Source of the DNA: Bacillota bacterium
Lineage (GTDB): Bacteria; Bacillota; Bacilli; ZCTH02-B2
Reading direction: 5' to 3'
DNA: 64,000 bases
NCBI GenBank assembly: GCA_017577895.1
Contig: PKQY01000002.1
Coordinates: forward strand, 5,557 to 69,556
Part shown: positions 8,134-15,929 of the stretch, piece by piece
Position numbering within the stretch: position 1 is the stretch's first letter
How the letters are laid out: every line of letters starts with the position of its first letter
Notes under the pieces: generated by a model
What the model was told of the DNA's origin: nothing
Seen by the model: the letters and a program-made list of their open reading frames with translations, nothing else
Database searches by the model: none
Program-made: the position numbers and the translations under genes

Positions 8134-8676
8134 ATGGCACCAAGACTGAAGGAAAAATACCGGAACGTCGTCGTTCCCAATTTGATGAAAAAATTCAACT
8201 ACAAGTCGGTGATGCAAGCACCGAAGATCGAAAAAGTCGTCATCAACATGGGCGTCGGCGAAGGAGCCACCAACGCCAAGGCCATCGACAGCGCCATGGA
8301 AGACTTGCAGCTCATTACCGGGCAAAAGCCGGTGGTCACGCGGGCGAAAAAGTCCATCGCTGGCTTCAAAATCCGTAAGGGGATGCCCATTGGCGTGAAA
8401 GTGACACTGCGGGGCGACCGGATGTACTATTTCCTGGACAAACTGTTCCACGTGGCGCTGCCTCGGGTGCGGGACTTCCGCGGCGTGTCGGACAAATCGT
8501 TTGACGGACGGGGCAATTACACCTTGGGCTTGCGGGAACAGCTCATCTTTCCGGAAATCGACTACGACAAAATCGATAAAATTCGCGGTATGGACGTTGT
8601 CATCGTCACAACCGCCAAGACGGACGAAGAAGCGAAGGAACTGCTGGCGGAACTGGGCATGCCTTTTGCACGCTGA
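8134..8676 (+). CDS. rplE: Ribosomal protein L5
   Basis: 5S rRNA-binding protein of the central protuberance. The 180 aa carry MNFKYK-like KFNYKSVMQAPKIEKVVINMG, the TRAKKSIAGFKIRKGMPIG segment and DFRGVSDKSFDGRGNYTLG near the C-terminal half. An ATG start follows AAAGGGGGAAGTTTG. It is located between rplX and rpsN, as in all Bacilli. Confidence 0.96.
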   Translation: MAPRLKEKYRNVVVPNLMKKFNYKSVMQAPKIEKVVINMGVGEGATNAKAIDSAMEDLQLITGQKPVVTRAKKSIAGFKIRKGMPIGVKVTLRGDRMYYFLDKLFHVALPRVRDFRGVSDKSFDGRGNYTLGLREQLIFPEIDYDKIDKIRGMDVVIVTTAKTDEEAKELLAELGMPFAR

Positions 8677-8739
8677 CGGGTTTTGACGCAACTGTCCACC
8701 GGATGGAAGATGGGATGCTGGTAAAGGAGGGTGGATGAC

Positions 8740-8925
8740 GTGGCGAAAAAGTCGATGATCGCCAAACAAAAACGGAAACAAAAATTCAAAGTGCGGGAAT
8801 ACACGCGCTGTGAACGGTGCGGCCGGCCCCATGCCGTGTTGCGTAAGTTCCGACTGTGCCGGATTTGTTTCCGCGAACTGGCTTACAAAGGACAACTCCC
8901 CGGCGTAAGAAAAGCCAGCTGGTAA
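8740..8925 (+). CDS. rpsZ: Ribosomal protein S14, zinc type
   Basis: 30S head protein. With GTG at 8740 (AAAGGAGGGTG just upstream) it is the 61-aa zinc-binding form. Cysteines at residues 24, 27, 40 and 43 are arranged as CERC and CRIC. An in-frame GTG at 8731 would fall inside the ribosome binding site. The protein ends GQLPGVRKASW, as in Bacillus RpsN/RpsZ. The zinc-independent paralogue is not in this window. Confidence 0.95.
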   Translation: MAKKSMIAKQKRKQKFKVREYTRCERCGRPHAVLRKFRLCRICFRELAYKGQLPGVRKASW

Positions 8926-8953
8926 TCGACAGTTTGTGAAAGGAGGGGTAAGC

Positions 8954-9352
8954 ATGTCGATGAGTGATCCGATTGCCGATATGCTGACGCGCATTCGCAA
9001 CGCCATTGCCGTACGTCATGAAAAGGTGGAGATCCCGGCATCGAAGATGAAACGGCAAATTGCCGAGATTTTGAAAGCGGAAGGGTTCATCAAGGACGCG
9101 GAATATATCGACGACGGCAAACAAGGAATCATCCGCCTCTTCCTCAAGTATGGACCCAACAATGAGCCAGTCATTACGGGACTGAAGCGCATCAGCAAAC
9201 CCGGTCTGCGGGTGTATGCCAAACACGAAGAGTTGCCCCGGGTGTTGCGGGGGCTGGGGATTGCCATCATTTCCACGTCAAAAGGCGTCATGACCGATAA
9301 AGAAGCGCGCCGGGCCGGCGTTGGCGGCGAAGTGATCTGTTACATCTGGTAA
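8954..9352 (+). CDS. rpsH: Ribosomal protein S8
   Basis: 16S rRNA-binding protein that in enterobacteria also represses the spc operon. ATG at 8954 gives 132 aa beginning MSMSDPIADMLTRIRNA, with AAAGGAGGGG upstream. The longer frame from 8936 reads through this Shine-Dalgarno. The C-terminal signature STSKGVMTDKEARRAGVGGE is intact. Confidence 0.96.
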   Translation: MSMSDPIADMLTRIRNAIAVRHEKVEIPASKMKRQIAEILKAEGFIKDAEYIDDGKQGIIRLFLKYGPNNEPVITGLKRISKPGLRVYAKHEELPRVLRGLGIAIISTSKGVMTDKEARRAGVGGEVICYIW

Positions 9353-9375
9353 TGAGCGGCAAAGGAGGTGCAGAC

Positions 9376-9915
9376 ATGTCCCGGATCGGTAGAAAACCGA
9401 TTGATATACCCGCTGGTGTGGAAGTGACGCTGAACGGGAACGAGATATCGGTCAAAGGGCCAAAAGGGCAATTGAGCCGAACGTTGCATCCAGCCATGAA
9501 AGTGACCATCGAAAACAATCAAATTCGCGTGGAACGGCCTTCCGATAAGAAAGAACATCGGGCGTTGCACGGTACCACCCGCACCATCATCGCCAACATG
9601 GTGGACGGCGTAACCAACGGTTATGAAAAACGGTTGGAACTGGTGGGGGTTGGGTACCGGGCGAGCAAATCGGGCAACAAATTGGTGTTGAACGTCGGTT
9701 ATTCGCATCCGGTGGAAATCGTGCCGGACCCGGGCATCGAATTTGAAGTGCCGGAAAACACCAAAATCGTCGTCAAAGGTATTGACAAAGAATTGGTCGG
9801 TGCTGTGGCCGCCAAAATTCGCGCCGTCCGTAAGCCCGAACCGTATAAAGGCAAAGGGATTCGGTACGAAAACGAACACGTGCGGCGCAAAGAGGGTAAA
9901 ACCGGTAAGAAATAA
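9376..9915 (+). CDS. rplF: Ribosomal protein L6
   Basis: 50S protein near the GTPase-associated centre. ATG at 9376 gives 179 aa, MSRIGRKPIDIPAGVEV, after AAAGGAGGTG at 9361-9370. An ATG at 9352 overlaps the rpsH stop but encodes the Shine-Dalgarno itself. Two L6 repeats are visible, ending with the signature region KPEPYKGKGIRYENEHVRRK. Confidence 0.96.
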   Translation: MSRIGRKPIDIPAGVEVTLNGNEISVKGPKGQLSRTLHPAMKVTIENNQIRVERPSDKKEHRALHGTTRTIIANMVDGVTNGYEKRLELVGVGYRASKSGNKLVLNVGYSHPVEIVPDPGIEFEVPENTKIVVKGIDKELVGAVAAKIRAVRKPEPYKGKGIRYENEHVRRKEGKTGKK

Positions 9916-9945
9916 GGCCGCGTAAAGAGAAAGGAGTGAAGACCG

Positions 9946-10320
9946 GTGATTGCCAAGGAATCGCGGAACAAACTGCGTAAACGGAGACACATGAGAGTGC
10001 GCAAGAAAGTGTCGGGTACGCCGGAACGTCCGCGTCTGAACGTCTTCCGTTCCAGCAAACACATTTACGCCCAATTGATCGATGACGTGGCGGGTCGGAC
10101 CCTGGTCGCCACATCCACCCTGGATCCGGCGCTGCGGGACCAATTGGCCGAAACGGGGACCGGGAACAAAGCAGCGGCCTCGTTGGTCGGCAAGCGCATT
10201 GCCGAATTGGCGTTGGAAAAAGGATATAAAAAAGTCGTCTTTGATCGGGGCGGCTATCCGTATCACGGTCGCGTACAAGCTCTGGCAGAAGCGGCCAGAG
10301 AGGCTGGACTGGACTTCTAA
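9946..10320 (+). CDS. rplR: Ribosomal protein L18
   Basis: 5S rRNA-binding protein. The 124 aa start from GTG after AAAGGAGTGAAGACC. The basic N-terminal RNRLRKRRHMRVRKKVSGT-like segment precedes RPRLNVFRSSKHIYAQLIDD. The C-terminal FDRGGYPYHGRVQALAEAARE matches the family. It precedes rpsE by 28 bp. Confidence 0.95.
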   Translation: MIAKESRNKLRKRRHMRVRKKVSGTPERPRLNVFRSSKHIYAQLIDDVAGRTLVATSTLDPALRDQLAETGTGNKAAASLVGKRIAELALEKGYKKVVFDRGGYPYHGRVQALAEAAREAGLDF

Positions 10321-10348
10321 GCAAGTTGCATGAAAAGGAGGGACATGT

Positions 10349-10846
10349 GTGAAGATTGACCCCAACGCATACGAGCTGGAAGAAATCGTCGTGCAAGTAA
10401 ATCGGGTGGCCAAAGTGGTCAAAGGCGGCCGCCGTTTCAGTTTTAGTGCTCTGGTCGTCGTCGGCAACCGCAACGGCATCGTCGGTGCCGGACTCGGGAA
10501 AGCGGCAGAGGTGCCCGATGCGATCCGGAAAGGCGTCGAAGACGCGAAAAAGAACTTGATCAAAGTGCCGCTGGTTGGAACGACGCTGCCCCATGACATC
10601 ATCGGCCATTTCGGGGCTGCGAAAGTGCTGATCAAGCCGGCCGCCGAAGGTACTGGTGTCATCGCCGGGGGGCCGGTTCGGGCCGTGATGGAGCTGGCCG
10701 GTGTCAAGGACGTGTTGACCAAATCCCTCGGTTCCAACAACGCCATCAACATGGTACACGCCACCTTGGACGGTTTGCGGCGGATGAGACGGGCTGATGA
10801 AGTGGCCAGACTGCGCGGCAAGACCGTCAAAGAGCTGTTCAGCTGA
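10349..10846 (+). CDS. rpsE: Ribosomal protein S5
   Basis: 30S protein important for decoding fidelity. The 165 aa start from GTG after AAAAGGAGGGACATGT. The double-stranded RNA-binding-like N-terminal domain includes RVAKVVKGGRRFSFSALVVV and GNRNGIVGAGLGKAAEVPDA. The C-terminal domain contains GGPVRAVMELAGVKDVLTKS. Confidence 0.96.
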   Translation: MKIDPNAYELEEIVVQVNRVAKVVKGGRRFSFSALVVVGNRNGIVGAGLGKAAEVPDAIRKGVEDAKKNLIKVPLVGTTLPHDIIGHFGAAKVLIKPAAEGTGVIAGGPVRAVMELAGVKDVLTKSLGSNNAINMVHATLDGLRRMRRADEVARLRGKTVKELFS

Positions 10847-10878
10847 AGCGGTATCCTCGCGTTGAAGGAGGGTTGCAG

Positions 10879-11067
10879 ATGGCGAAAAAATTGCAAATCA
10901 CGCTGAAGCGCAGCTTGATCGGCAGAACCCCCAATCAACGGGCGACGACGAGGGCGTTAGGTTTGCGCAAAGTCCACCAAGTGGTCGTGCAGCCGGACAA
11001 CCCGGCCATTCGCGGGATGATTGACAAAATCAAACACATGGTGGAAGTCAAAGAGATCGAAGATTGA
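10879..11067 (+). CDS. rpmD: Ribosomal protein L30
   Basis: Small 50S protein. ATG at 10879 gives 62 aa, MAKKLQITLKRSLIGRTPN, after GAAGGAGGG. The TTG at 10873 in the same frame is less likely. The VHQVVVQPDNPAIRGMIDKI region is typical. It is placed between rpsE and rplO, as in Bacilli. Confidence 0.95.
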   Translation: MAKKLQITLKRSLIGRTPNQRATTRALGLRKVHQVVVQPDNPAIRGMIDKIKHMVEVKEIED

Positions 11068-11096
11068 CGAGGCCCTAGGATGAGGAGGTGCGAAAC

Positions 11097-11537
11097 GTGA
11101 AATTACACGAATTGAAACCGGCTCCCGGTTCGCGCAAAGCGCGCAAGCGTGTCGGTCGGGGAATTGGGTCTGGTCACGGCAAAACCTCCGGCCGCGGGCA
11201 TAAAGGGCAAAAAGCCCGTTCCGGCGGCGGCGTGAGACCCGGCTTTGAGGGCGGGCAAAACCCGTTGATTCGACGTGTTCCGAAACGGGGATTCAATAAC
11301 CCCTTGCGGAAAGAGTACGCCATCGTCAAGGTGGAGCAGCTCAACCGGTTTGAACAAGGCACGGTGGTCACGCCGGAGCTGTTGAAAGAAAGCGGCGTGA
11401 TTAAGCAAATCAAAGACGGCGTGAAAATTTTGGGCAACGGTGAACTGAAAGTTCCGTTGACGGTCAGGGTGCACAAATTTACCCGTTCAGCGGTGGAGAA
11501 GATTGAAGCTGCCGGCGGAAAAACCGAGGTGATCTAA
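11097..11537 (+). CDS. rplO: Ribosomal protein L15
   Basis: Late-assembling 50S protein. GTG at 11097 gives 146 aa, MKLHELKPAPGSRKARKRVGRG, with GAGGAGGTG at 11082-11090. The glycine-rich RGIGSGHGKTSGRGHKGQ N-terminal region and the C-terminal KFTRSAVEKIEAAGGKTEVI are standard. Its stop TAA shares one base with the secY start, so the two are likely translationally coupled. Confidence 0.95.
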   Translation: MKLHELKPAPGSRKARKRVGRGIGSGHGKTSGRGHKGQKARSGGGVRPGFEGGQNPLIRRVPKRGFNNPLRKEYAIVKVEQLNRFEQGTVVTPELLKESGVIKQIKDGVKILGNGELKVPLTVRVHKFTRSAVEKIEAAGGKTEVI

Positions 11538-12823
11538 TGTTTGAGACCCTCGCCAATATTTTTCGCATCCCCGACTTGCGGCGGCGCATTTTCTACACGC
11601 TGATGATTTTGGTCGTGTTCCGGATCGGAACCTTTATTCCTGCCCCCAACATCAATGTCGATTTGTTGAACATCCAGGCCAACAACATTTTCGGGTTTTT
11701 GAACGTCTTCGGCGGCGGGGCTTTGGAAAACTTTTCGATTTTTGCCATGGGCATTTACCCGTACATCACCGCCTCCATCATCGTGCAGCTGTTGTCGATG
11801 GATGTGGTTCCCAAGTTTGCGGAATGGGCGAAACAGGGTCAGGAAGGCCGGCGGAAATTGGCCCAATTCACCCGCTATTTCACCGTGGTGCTGGCTTTCA
11901 TCCAAGCCATCGGGATGACCATCGGTTTTAACCGCATCTTTCCCGGCTTGGTGGAAAATCCGAGCTTTGGCACGTATTTGCTCATCACGTTGACATTGAC
12001 GGCCGGCACGACCCTCCTCATGTGGATGGGGGAACAAATTAACGAAAAAGGCATCGGCAACGGCATCTCCATCATCATTTTCGGGGGGATTGTCGCCGGT
12101 TTGCCCAACGCGGTGCGGGCCATTTACGCTTCGGAGTTTTTCGGAGCAGCGGATCAATGGTTCCTGAACCTAGTCAAACTGTTGGCCATCCTCTTGGTGG
12201 TCATCGCCATCATTGTCGGCGTCATTTACGTGCAGCAAGGTGTTCGCCGCATTCCGATTCAATATGCGAAACGGGTGGTGGGGCGGCGGATGTATGGCGG
12301 ACAAATGACCCACCTGCCCATTCGGGTCAATGCGGCCGGGGTGATTCCGGTCATTTTCGCCATGGCGTTGCTCATCTTCCCGACCACCATCGCCGGTTTT
12401 TGGCAAGGTCACGGATGGGCGGACTGGATCATTGAACATTTCAACTACAACCGGCCGTTAGGGATGTTCCTGTACGTGATTCTGATCATCGGCTTCACGT
12501 ACTTTTACACGTACGTCCAAATCAACCCGCAGCAGCTGGCGGAAAACTTGAAGAAAAACGGCGGTTATATCCCCGGCGTACGGCCCGGTAAGGCGACGGA
12601 AATGTACTTGGTAGGTGTACTCAACCGGATCACGCTGACTGGTGCGCTGTTCTTAGCTGCGGTGGCCATTTTGCCGGTGTTTTTCACCGCCGTAACCCAA
12701 TTGCCGCAAACGGTCCAGTTTGGCGGTACGTCGTTGCTTATCGTCGTTGGCGTCGCCCTGGACACGATGAAGCAAATCGACAGCCAATTGGTCAAGCGCC
12801 ATTACAAAGGATTTATCAAGTAA
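11537..12823 (+). CDS. secY: Preprotein translocase subunit SecY
   Basis: Channel subunit of the SecYEG translocon in the cytoplasmic membrane. The 428 aa contain about ten hydrophobic segments. Diagnostic stretches are NIFGFLNVFGGGALENFSIFA, cut here to NVFGGGALENFS, then GIYPYITASIIVQLL, GIGNGISIIIFGGIV and the C-terminal QIDSQLVKRHYKGFIK. The ATG overlaps the rplO stop by 1 bp. Position in the spc operon before adk is conserved in Bacillales. Confidence 0.97.
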   Translation: MFETLANIFRIPDLRRRIFYTLMILVVFRIGTFIPAPNINVDLLNIQANNIFGFLNVFGGGALENFSIFAMGIYPYITASIIVQLLSMDVVPKFAEWAKQGQEGRRKLAQFTRYFTVVLAFIQAIGMTIGFNRIFPGLVENPSFGTYLLITLTLTAGTTLLMWMGEQINEKGIGNGISIIIFGGIVAGLPNAVRAIYASEFFGAADQWFLNLVKLLAILLVVIAIIVGVIYVQQGVRRIPIQYAKRVVGRRMYGGQMTHLPIRVNAAGVIPVIFAMALLIFPTTIAGFWQGHGWADWIIEHFNYNRPLGMFLYVILIIGFTYFYTYVQINPQQLAENLKKNGGYIPGVRPGKATEMYLVGVLNRITLTGALFLAAVAILPVFFTAVTQLPQTVQFGGTSLLIVVGVALDTMKQIDSQLVKRHYKGFIK

Positions 12824-12842
12824 TCCGGTTGGGGGGATACGG

Positions 12843-13496
12843 ATGGAAATCGTGTTGATGGGATTGCCGGGGGCCGGGAAAGGGACCCAAGCGGAGCGCA
12901 TCGTCAACCGCTTTGGGATCCCGCACATTTCCACAGGCGACATGTTTCGTCAGGCCGTCGCCGAGGGGACGGAGTTGGGCAAACAAGCCAAGGCTTACAT
13001 GGATGCCGGCCAACTGGTGCCGGATGAAGTGACCGTCGGCATCGTCCGGGAACGGTTGATGAAAGACGACTGCCGGAACGGGTTTTTGCTGGACGGGTTT
13101 CCCCGTACCGTGGAGCAAGCCAAGGCGTTGGATGACACCTTGAAGGAGTTGGGACGACAACTGTCGCACGTCTTGTTGATTGAAGTGGACAAAGACGTCT
13201 TGCTCAAACGGCTGACCGGCCGCCGCATTTGCCGGCAGTGCGGGGCGACGTACCACGTGGAGTTCAATCCGCCCCGGCAGGCAGGAAAATGTGATCGGTG
13301 CGGCGGAGAGCTGTATCAGCGGGACGACGACGCACCGGAAACGGTGGCTACGCGGCTGGACGTCAACATGGCGCAGATGGAACCGATTTTGGCCCATTAC
13401 GAAGCCCAAGGGCTGCTTCGGCGCGTGGACGGGGAACAGGACATCGAGGCTGTCACCCGTCAAATCATGACCTTGTTGGGGAGCGAATCTGCGTGA
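12843..13496 (+). CDS. adk: Adenylate kinase, zinc-binding form
   Basis: Interconverts ATP+AMP and 2 ADP. The 217-aa protein has the P-loop GLPGAGKGT at residues 7-15, the AMP-binding DGFPRT near 84-89 and a long LID domain. Four cysteines (C130, C133, C150, C153) form a structural zinc site in the LID, typical of Gram-positive and thermophilic adenylate kinases. The ATG follows GGTTGGGGGGATACGG. It overlaps map by 4 bp. Confidence 0.97.
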   Translation: MEIVLMGLPGAGKGTQAERIVNRFGIPHISTGDMFRQAVAEGTELGKQAKAYMDAGQLVPDEVTVGIVRERLMKDDCRNGFLLDGFPRTVEQAKALDDTLKELGRQLSHVLLIEVDKDVLLKRLTGRRICRQCGATYHVEFNPPRQAGKCDRCGGELYQRDDDAPETVATRLDVNMAQMEPILAHYEAQGLLRRVDGEQDIEAVTRQIMTLLGSESA

Positions 13497-14242
13497 TCAT
13501 CCTCAAGACGAAAGAAGAAATCGAAACGATCCGCCAGGCGGGGCGGATCGTGGCATTGACCTTGGGGGAAGTGGCCAAAGCGATTCGCCCCGGCGTAAAG
13601 ACGAAGGAGTTGGACGAGATAGCGGAAGCCTTTATCCGTTCGCAAAATGCCAGACCCTCCTTCAAAGGATACCGGGGTTTTCCGGGAAGCATTTGCGTAT
13701 CCGTCAATGAAGAGCTCGTCCATGGCATACCGGGCGAGCGCCGGTTGGAAGAAGGGGACATCGTCACCTTGGATATCGGCGTTGAAGTTGACGGATACCA
13801 TGCGGATTCAGCGTGGACCTATCCGGTGGGAACCATTTCCGAGGCCGACCGGCACCTCTTGGAAGTGACCGAACAGGCTTTATATGAAGGACTGAAGTTC
13901 GCGGCACCGAACAACCGTCTGTCCGACATTTCCCACGCCATTCAAACGACGGTGGAAGCTGCCGGTTTTTCCATCGTGCGGGAATACGTCGGCCATGGCA
14001 TCGGGCGGAATTTGCACGAAGAACCGCAAATCCCCAATTATGGCCCGCCCAACAAAGGGCCCCGCTTGAAGCCGGGTATGGTCTTGGCCATTGAACCGAT
14101 GGTCAATGCCGGGGAACGCTATGTAAAAACCCTCAGCGACCATTGGACCGTCGTCACCGTGGACGGTTCCCGGTGTGCCCATTTTGAGCACACCGTGGCC
14201 ATCACCGAGACCGGTTGCGAAATCTTGACCATTGCATCATAG
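13493..14242 (+). CDS. map: Methionine aminopeptidase, type I
   Basis: Removes N-terminal Met from nascent proteins using a dinuclear metal centre. The 249-aa protein starts at GTG 13493, overlapping the adk stop, as VIILKTKEEIETIRQAG. Metal ligands lie in VDGYHADSAWTYPVG, YVGHGIGRNLHEEP, AIEPM and FEHTVAI. The frame is open far upstream inside adk, but the conserved N-terminus fixes the start. Confidence 0.95.
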   Translation: MIILKTKEEIETIRQAGRIVALTLGEVAKAIRPGVKTKELDEIAEAFIRSQNARPSFKGYRGFPGSICVSVNEELVHGIPGERRLEEGDIVTLDIGVEVDGYHADSAWTYPVGTISEADRHLLEVTEQALYEGLKFAAPNNRLSDISHAIQTTVEAAGFSIVREYVGHGIGRNLHEEPQIPNYGPPNKGPRLKPGMVLAIEPMVNAGERYVKTLSDHWTVVTVDGSRCAHFEHTVAITETGCEILTIAS

Positions 14243-14254
14243 TGGGGAGTCGTT

Positions 14255-14599
14255 ATGACCAAACCGATGGAGATGCCCAAGCCGGGCCAAGTCGTGCTCG
14301 TCACGCGCGGGAAACATGCCGGTACGTACGCGGTGGTCATCAAAATTGAACCGGATCGGTTTGTCTGGATTGCCGACGGAGACAAACGGCGGTTTGACAA
14401 ACCGAAAAAAAAGAATCTCCGACACATTCGCCCTATGCCGTATGTGGACGAAAAGGTGGCGCGCCAACTTCAGGAAACGGGGCGCGTTTCCAACGCCATG
14501 TTGCGGTTTGCGATACGAACGTTTATTTCATATCATGAGAGTAAACCAAACGAGGAAAACGCTGAATCCCAAGAGAAAGGAGAGGATTCTTCTGGCTAA
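14255..14599 (+). CDS. KOW-domain RNA-binding protein
   Basis: 114-aa protein with an N-terminal KOW-type segment, PGQVVLVTRGKHAGTYAVVIK, cut here to GQVVLVTRGKHAGTY, at about residues 11-25. A basic KKKNLRHIRPMPYVDEK stretch and an acidic C-terminus follow. It resembles the L14e-like KOW proteins found between map and infA in many Bacillales. The exact role is unknown; ribosome association is inferred from location and motif. It lies 12 bp after map, and its stop codon overlaps the start region of infA. Confidence 0.8.
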   Translation: MTKPMEMPKPGQVVLVTRGKHAGTYAVVIKIEPDRFVWIADGDKRRFDKPKKKNLRHIRPMPYVDEKVARQLQETGRVSNAMLRFAIRTFISYHESKPNEENAESQEKGEDSSG

Positions 14600-14810
14600 A
14601 GAGGATGTCATTGAAGTAGAAGGCACGGTCATTGAACCGCTGCCCAATGCCATGTTTCGCGTCGAGCTGGAAAACGGTCATAAAGTACTGGCCCACGTTT
14701 CGGGCAAGATTCGGATGCACTACATTCGGATACTGCCCGGCGATCGGGTGACCGTCGAACTGTCCCCGTATGATCTCACCAGAGGCCGAATCACGTACCG
14801 GTACAAGTGA
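14592..14810 (+). CDS. infA: Translation initiation factor IF-1, apparent CTG start
   Basis: OB-fold initiation factor that occupies the 30S A site. The conserved 72-aa protein reads LAKEDVIEVEGTVIEPLPN and ends SPYDLTRGRITYRYK. There is no ATG, GTG or TTG at the conserved start. The first codon is CTG at 14592, nine bases after AAAGGAG (14576-14582). The only in-frame ATG (14535) lacks a Shine-Dalgarno and would add 19 residues. The gene overlaps the end of the KOW gene by 8 bp. The product call is secure; the start is inferred. Confidence 0.93.
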   Translation: MAKEDVIEVEGTVIEPLPNAMFRVELENGHKVLAHVSGKIRMHYIRILPGDRVTVELSPYDLTRGRITYRYK

Positions 14811-14822
14811 GGAGGGAACCTG

Positions 14823-14936
14823 ATGAAGGTAAGGCCTTCGGTCAAACCGATGTGCGAAAAATGCAAGATTATCAAACGCAAAGGCACCGTCATGGTGATC
14901 TGTGAAAATCCGAAGCACAAGCAAAAACAAGGATAA
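14823..14936 (+). CDS. rpmJ: Ribosomal protein L36, zinc type
   Basis: Smallest 50S protein, 37 aa, beginning MKVRPSVKPMCEKCK. The zinc ligands C11, C14, C27 and H32 are all present, so this is the C+ form. The ATG at 14823 follows AGGAGGGAACCTG, 12 bp after infA. The order infA-rpmJ-rpsM is conserved. Confidence 0.96.
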   Translation: MKVRPSVKPMCEKCKIIKRKGTVMVICENPKHKQKQG

Positions 14937-14971
14937 ACGGGCTCCATTCTGGGTTCTAAGGAGGTTGAACG

Positions 14972-15340
14972 ATGGCACGTATCGTCGGTGTGGACCTGCC
15001 CCGCGACAAACGGATCGAAGTGGCGCTGACGTACATTTACGGCATCGGGCTGCCCACAGCAAAGAAAATTTTGGCGGCCACCGGCGTCAATCCGGACACC
15101 CGTGTTCGGGACTTGACGGAAGATGAAATTTCTCGCCTCCGGGATGAGATCGACCGCAACTACAAAGTCGAAGGGGACTTGCGCCGGGAAGTGGCGATGA
15201 ACATCAAACGGTTGATGGAAATTGGCTGCTACCGCGGCATTCGTCACCGCAAAGGTTTGCCGGTGCGGGGACAACGGACGAAAACCAACGCCCGGACGCG
15301 CAAAGGACCCCGCCGTACCGTGGCGAACAAGAAAAAATAA
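14972..15340 (+). CDS. rpsM: Ribosomal protein S13
   Basis: 30S head protein that contacts the P-site tRNA and S19. The 122 aa start MARIVGVDLPRDKRIEVALTYIYG after AAGGAGGTTGAACG. Conserved GCYRGIRHRKGLPVRGQRTK and the basic C-terminal tail GPRRTVANKKK are present. Confidence 0.97.
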   Translation: MARIVGVDLPRDKRIEVALTYIYGIGLPTAKKILAATGVNPDTRVRDLTEDEISRLRDEIDRNYKVEGDLRREVAMNIKRLMEIGCYRGIRHRKGLPVRGQRTKTNARTRKGPRRTVANKKK

Positions 15341-15364
15341 TGCTCAATGATAGGAGGGCATGAG

Positions 15365-15760
15365 ATGGCAGCGCGAAAAGGGACCACTCTGACCAGACGC
15401 CGGGATCGGAAAAACGTCGAAAGCGGCGTGGCGCACATTAAGTCCACGTTTAACAACACCATCGTGACCATCACCGATCCGCACGGCAACACCATTTCCT
15501 GGGCCAGCTCGGGAACCATCGGCTTTAAAGGCTCGCGGAAAGGCACGCCATTTGCGGCGCAAATGGCAGCGGAAGCGGCTGCCAAAGCGGCCATGGAGCA
15601 CGGGATGCGCACGGTAGAAGTGCGGGTGAAAGGGCCCGGTTCCGGACGGGAAGCCGCGATCCGCTCTTTGCAAGCTGCTGGTCTGGAAGTCAGTTCGATT
15701 CAGGATGTGACGCCGATTCCCCACAACGGGTGCCGTCCGCCAAAACGTCGCCGGGTCTGA
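15365..15760 (+). CDS. rpsK: Ribosomal protein S11
   Basis: 30S platform protein. ATG at 15365 gives 131 aa, MAARKGTTLTRRRDRKNVE, after ATAGGAGGGCATGAG. The ATG at 15347 in the same frame would encode the Shine-Dalgarno. The family signature KGPGSGREAAIRSLQAAGL and the C-terminal PIPHNGCRPPKRRRV are intact. Confidence 0.96.
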   Translation: MAARKGTTLTRRRDRKNVESGVAHIKSTFNNTIVTITDPHGNTISWASSGTIGFKGSRKGTPFAAQMAAEAAAKAAMEHGMRTVEVRVKGPGSGREAAIRSLQAAGLEVSSIQDVTPIPHNGCRPPKRRRV

Positions 15761-15826
15761 TGGAACGATTTGCCATATGGACAAGAACGAGGCGGTTGAA
15801 AAATTCATGCAACTACCGCCGGAAAA

Positions 15827-15835
15827 TGGTATAAT
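15827..15835 (+). promoter_or_regulatory. Extended -10 promoter upstream of rpoA
   Basis: TGGTATAAT (15827-15835) is an extended -10 element in the 169-bp gap between rpsK and rpoA. No good -35 lies 16-18 bp upstream, as is common for extended -10 promoters. It would give extra transcription of rpoA-rplQ. Confidence 0.55.
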
Positions 15836-15929
15836 ATACCGTATTCTTGTTCATAATGGTAGACATATTGGCGAAGTATGCCTGTCGGTGCCAGATGGGT
15901 GTTGACGTTTGGTAAGGAGGGTTCCCGGT

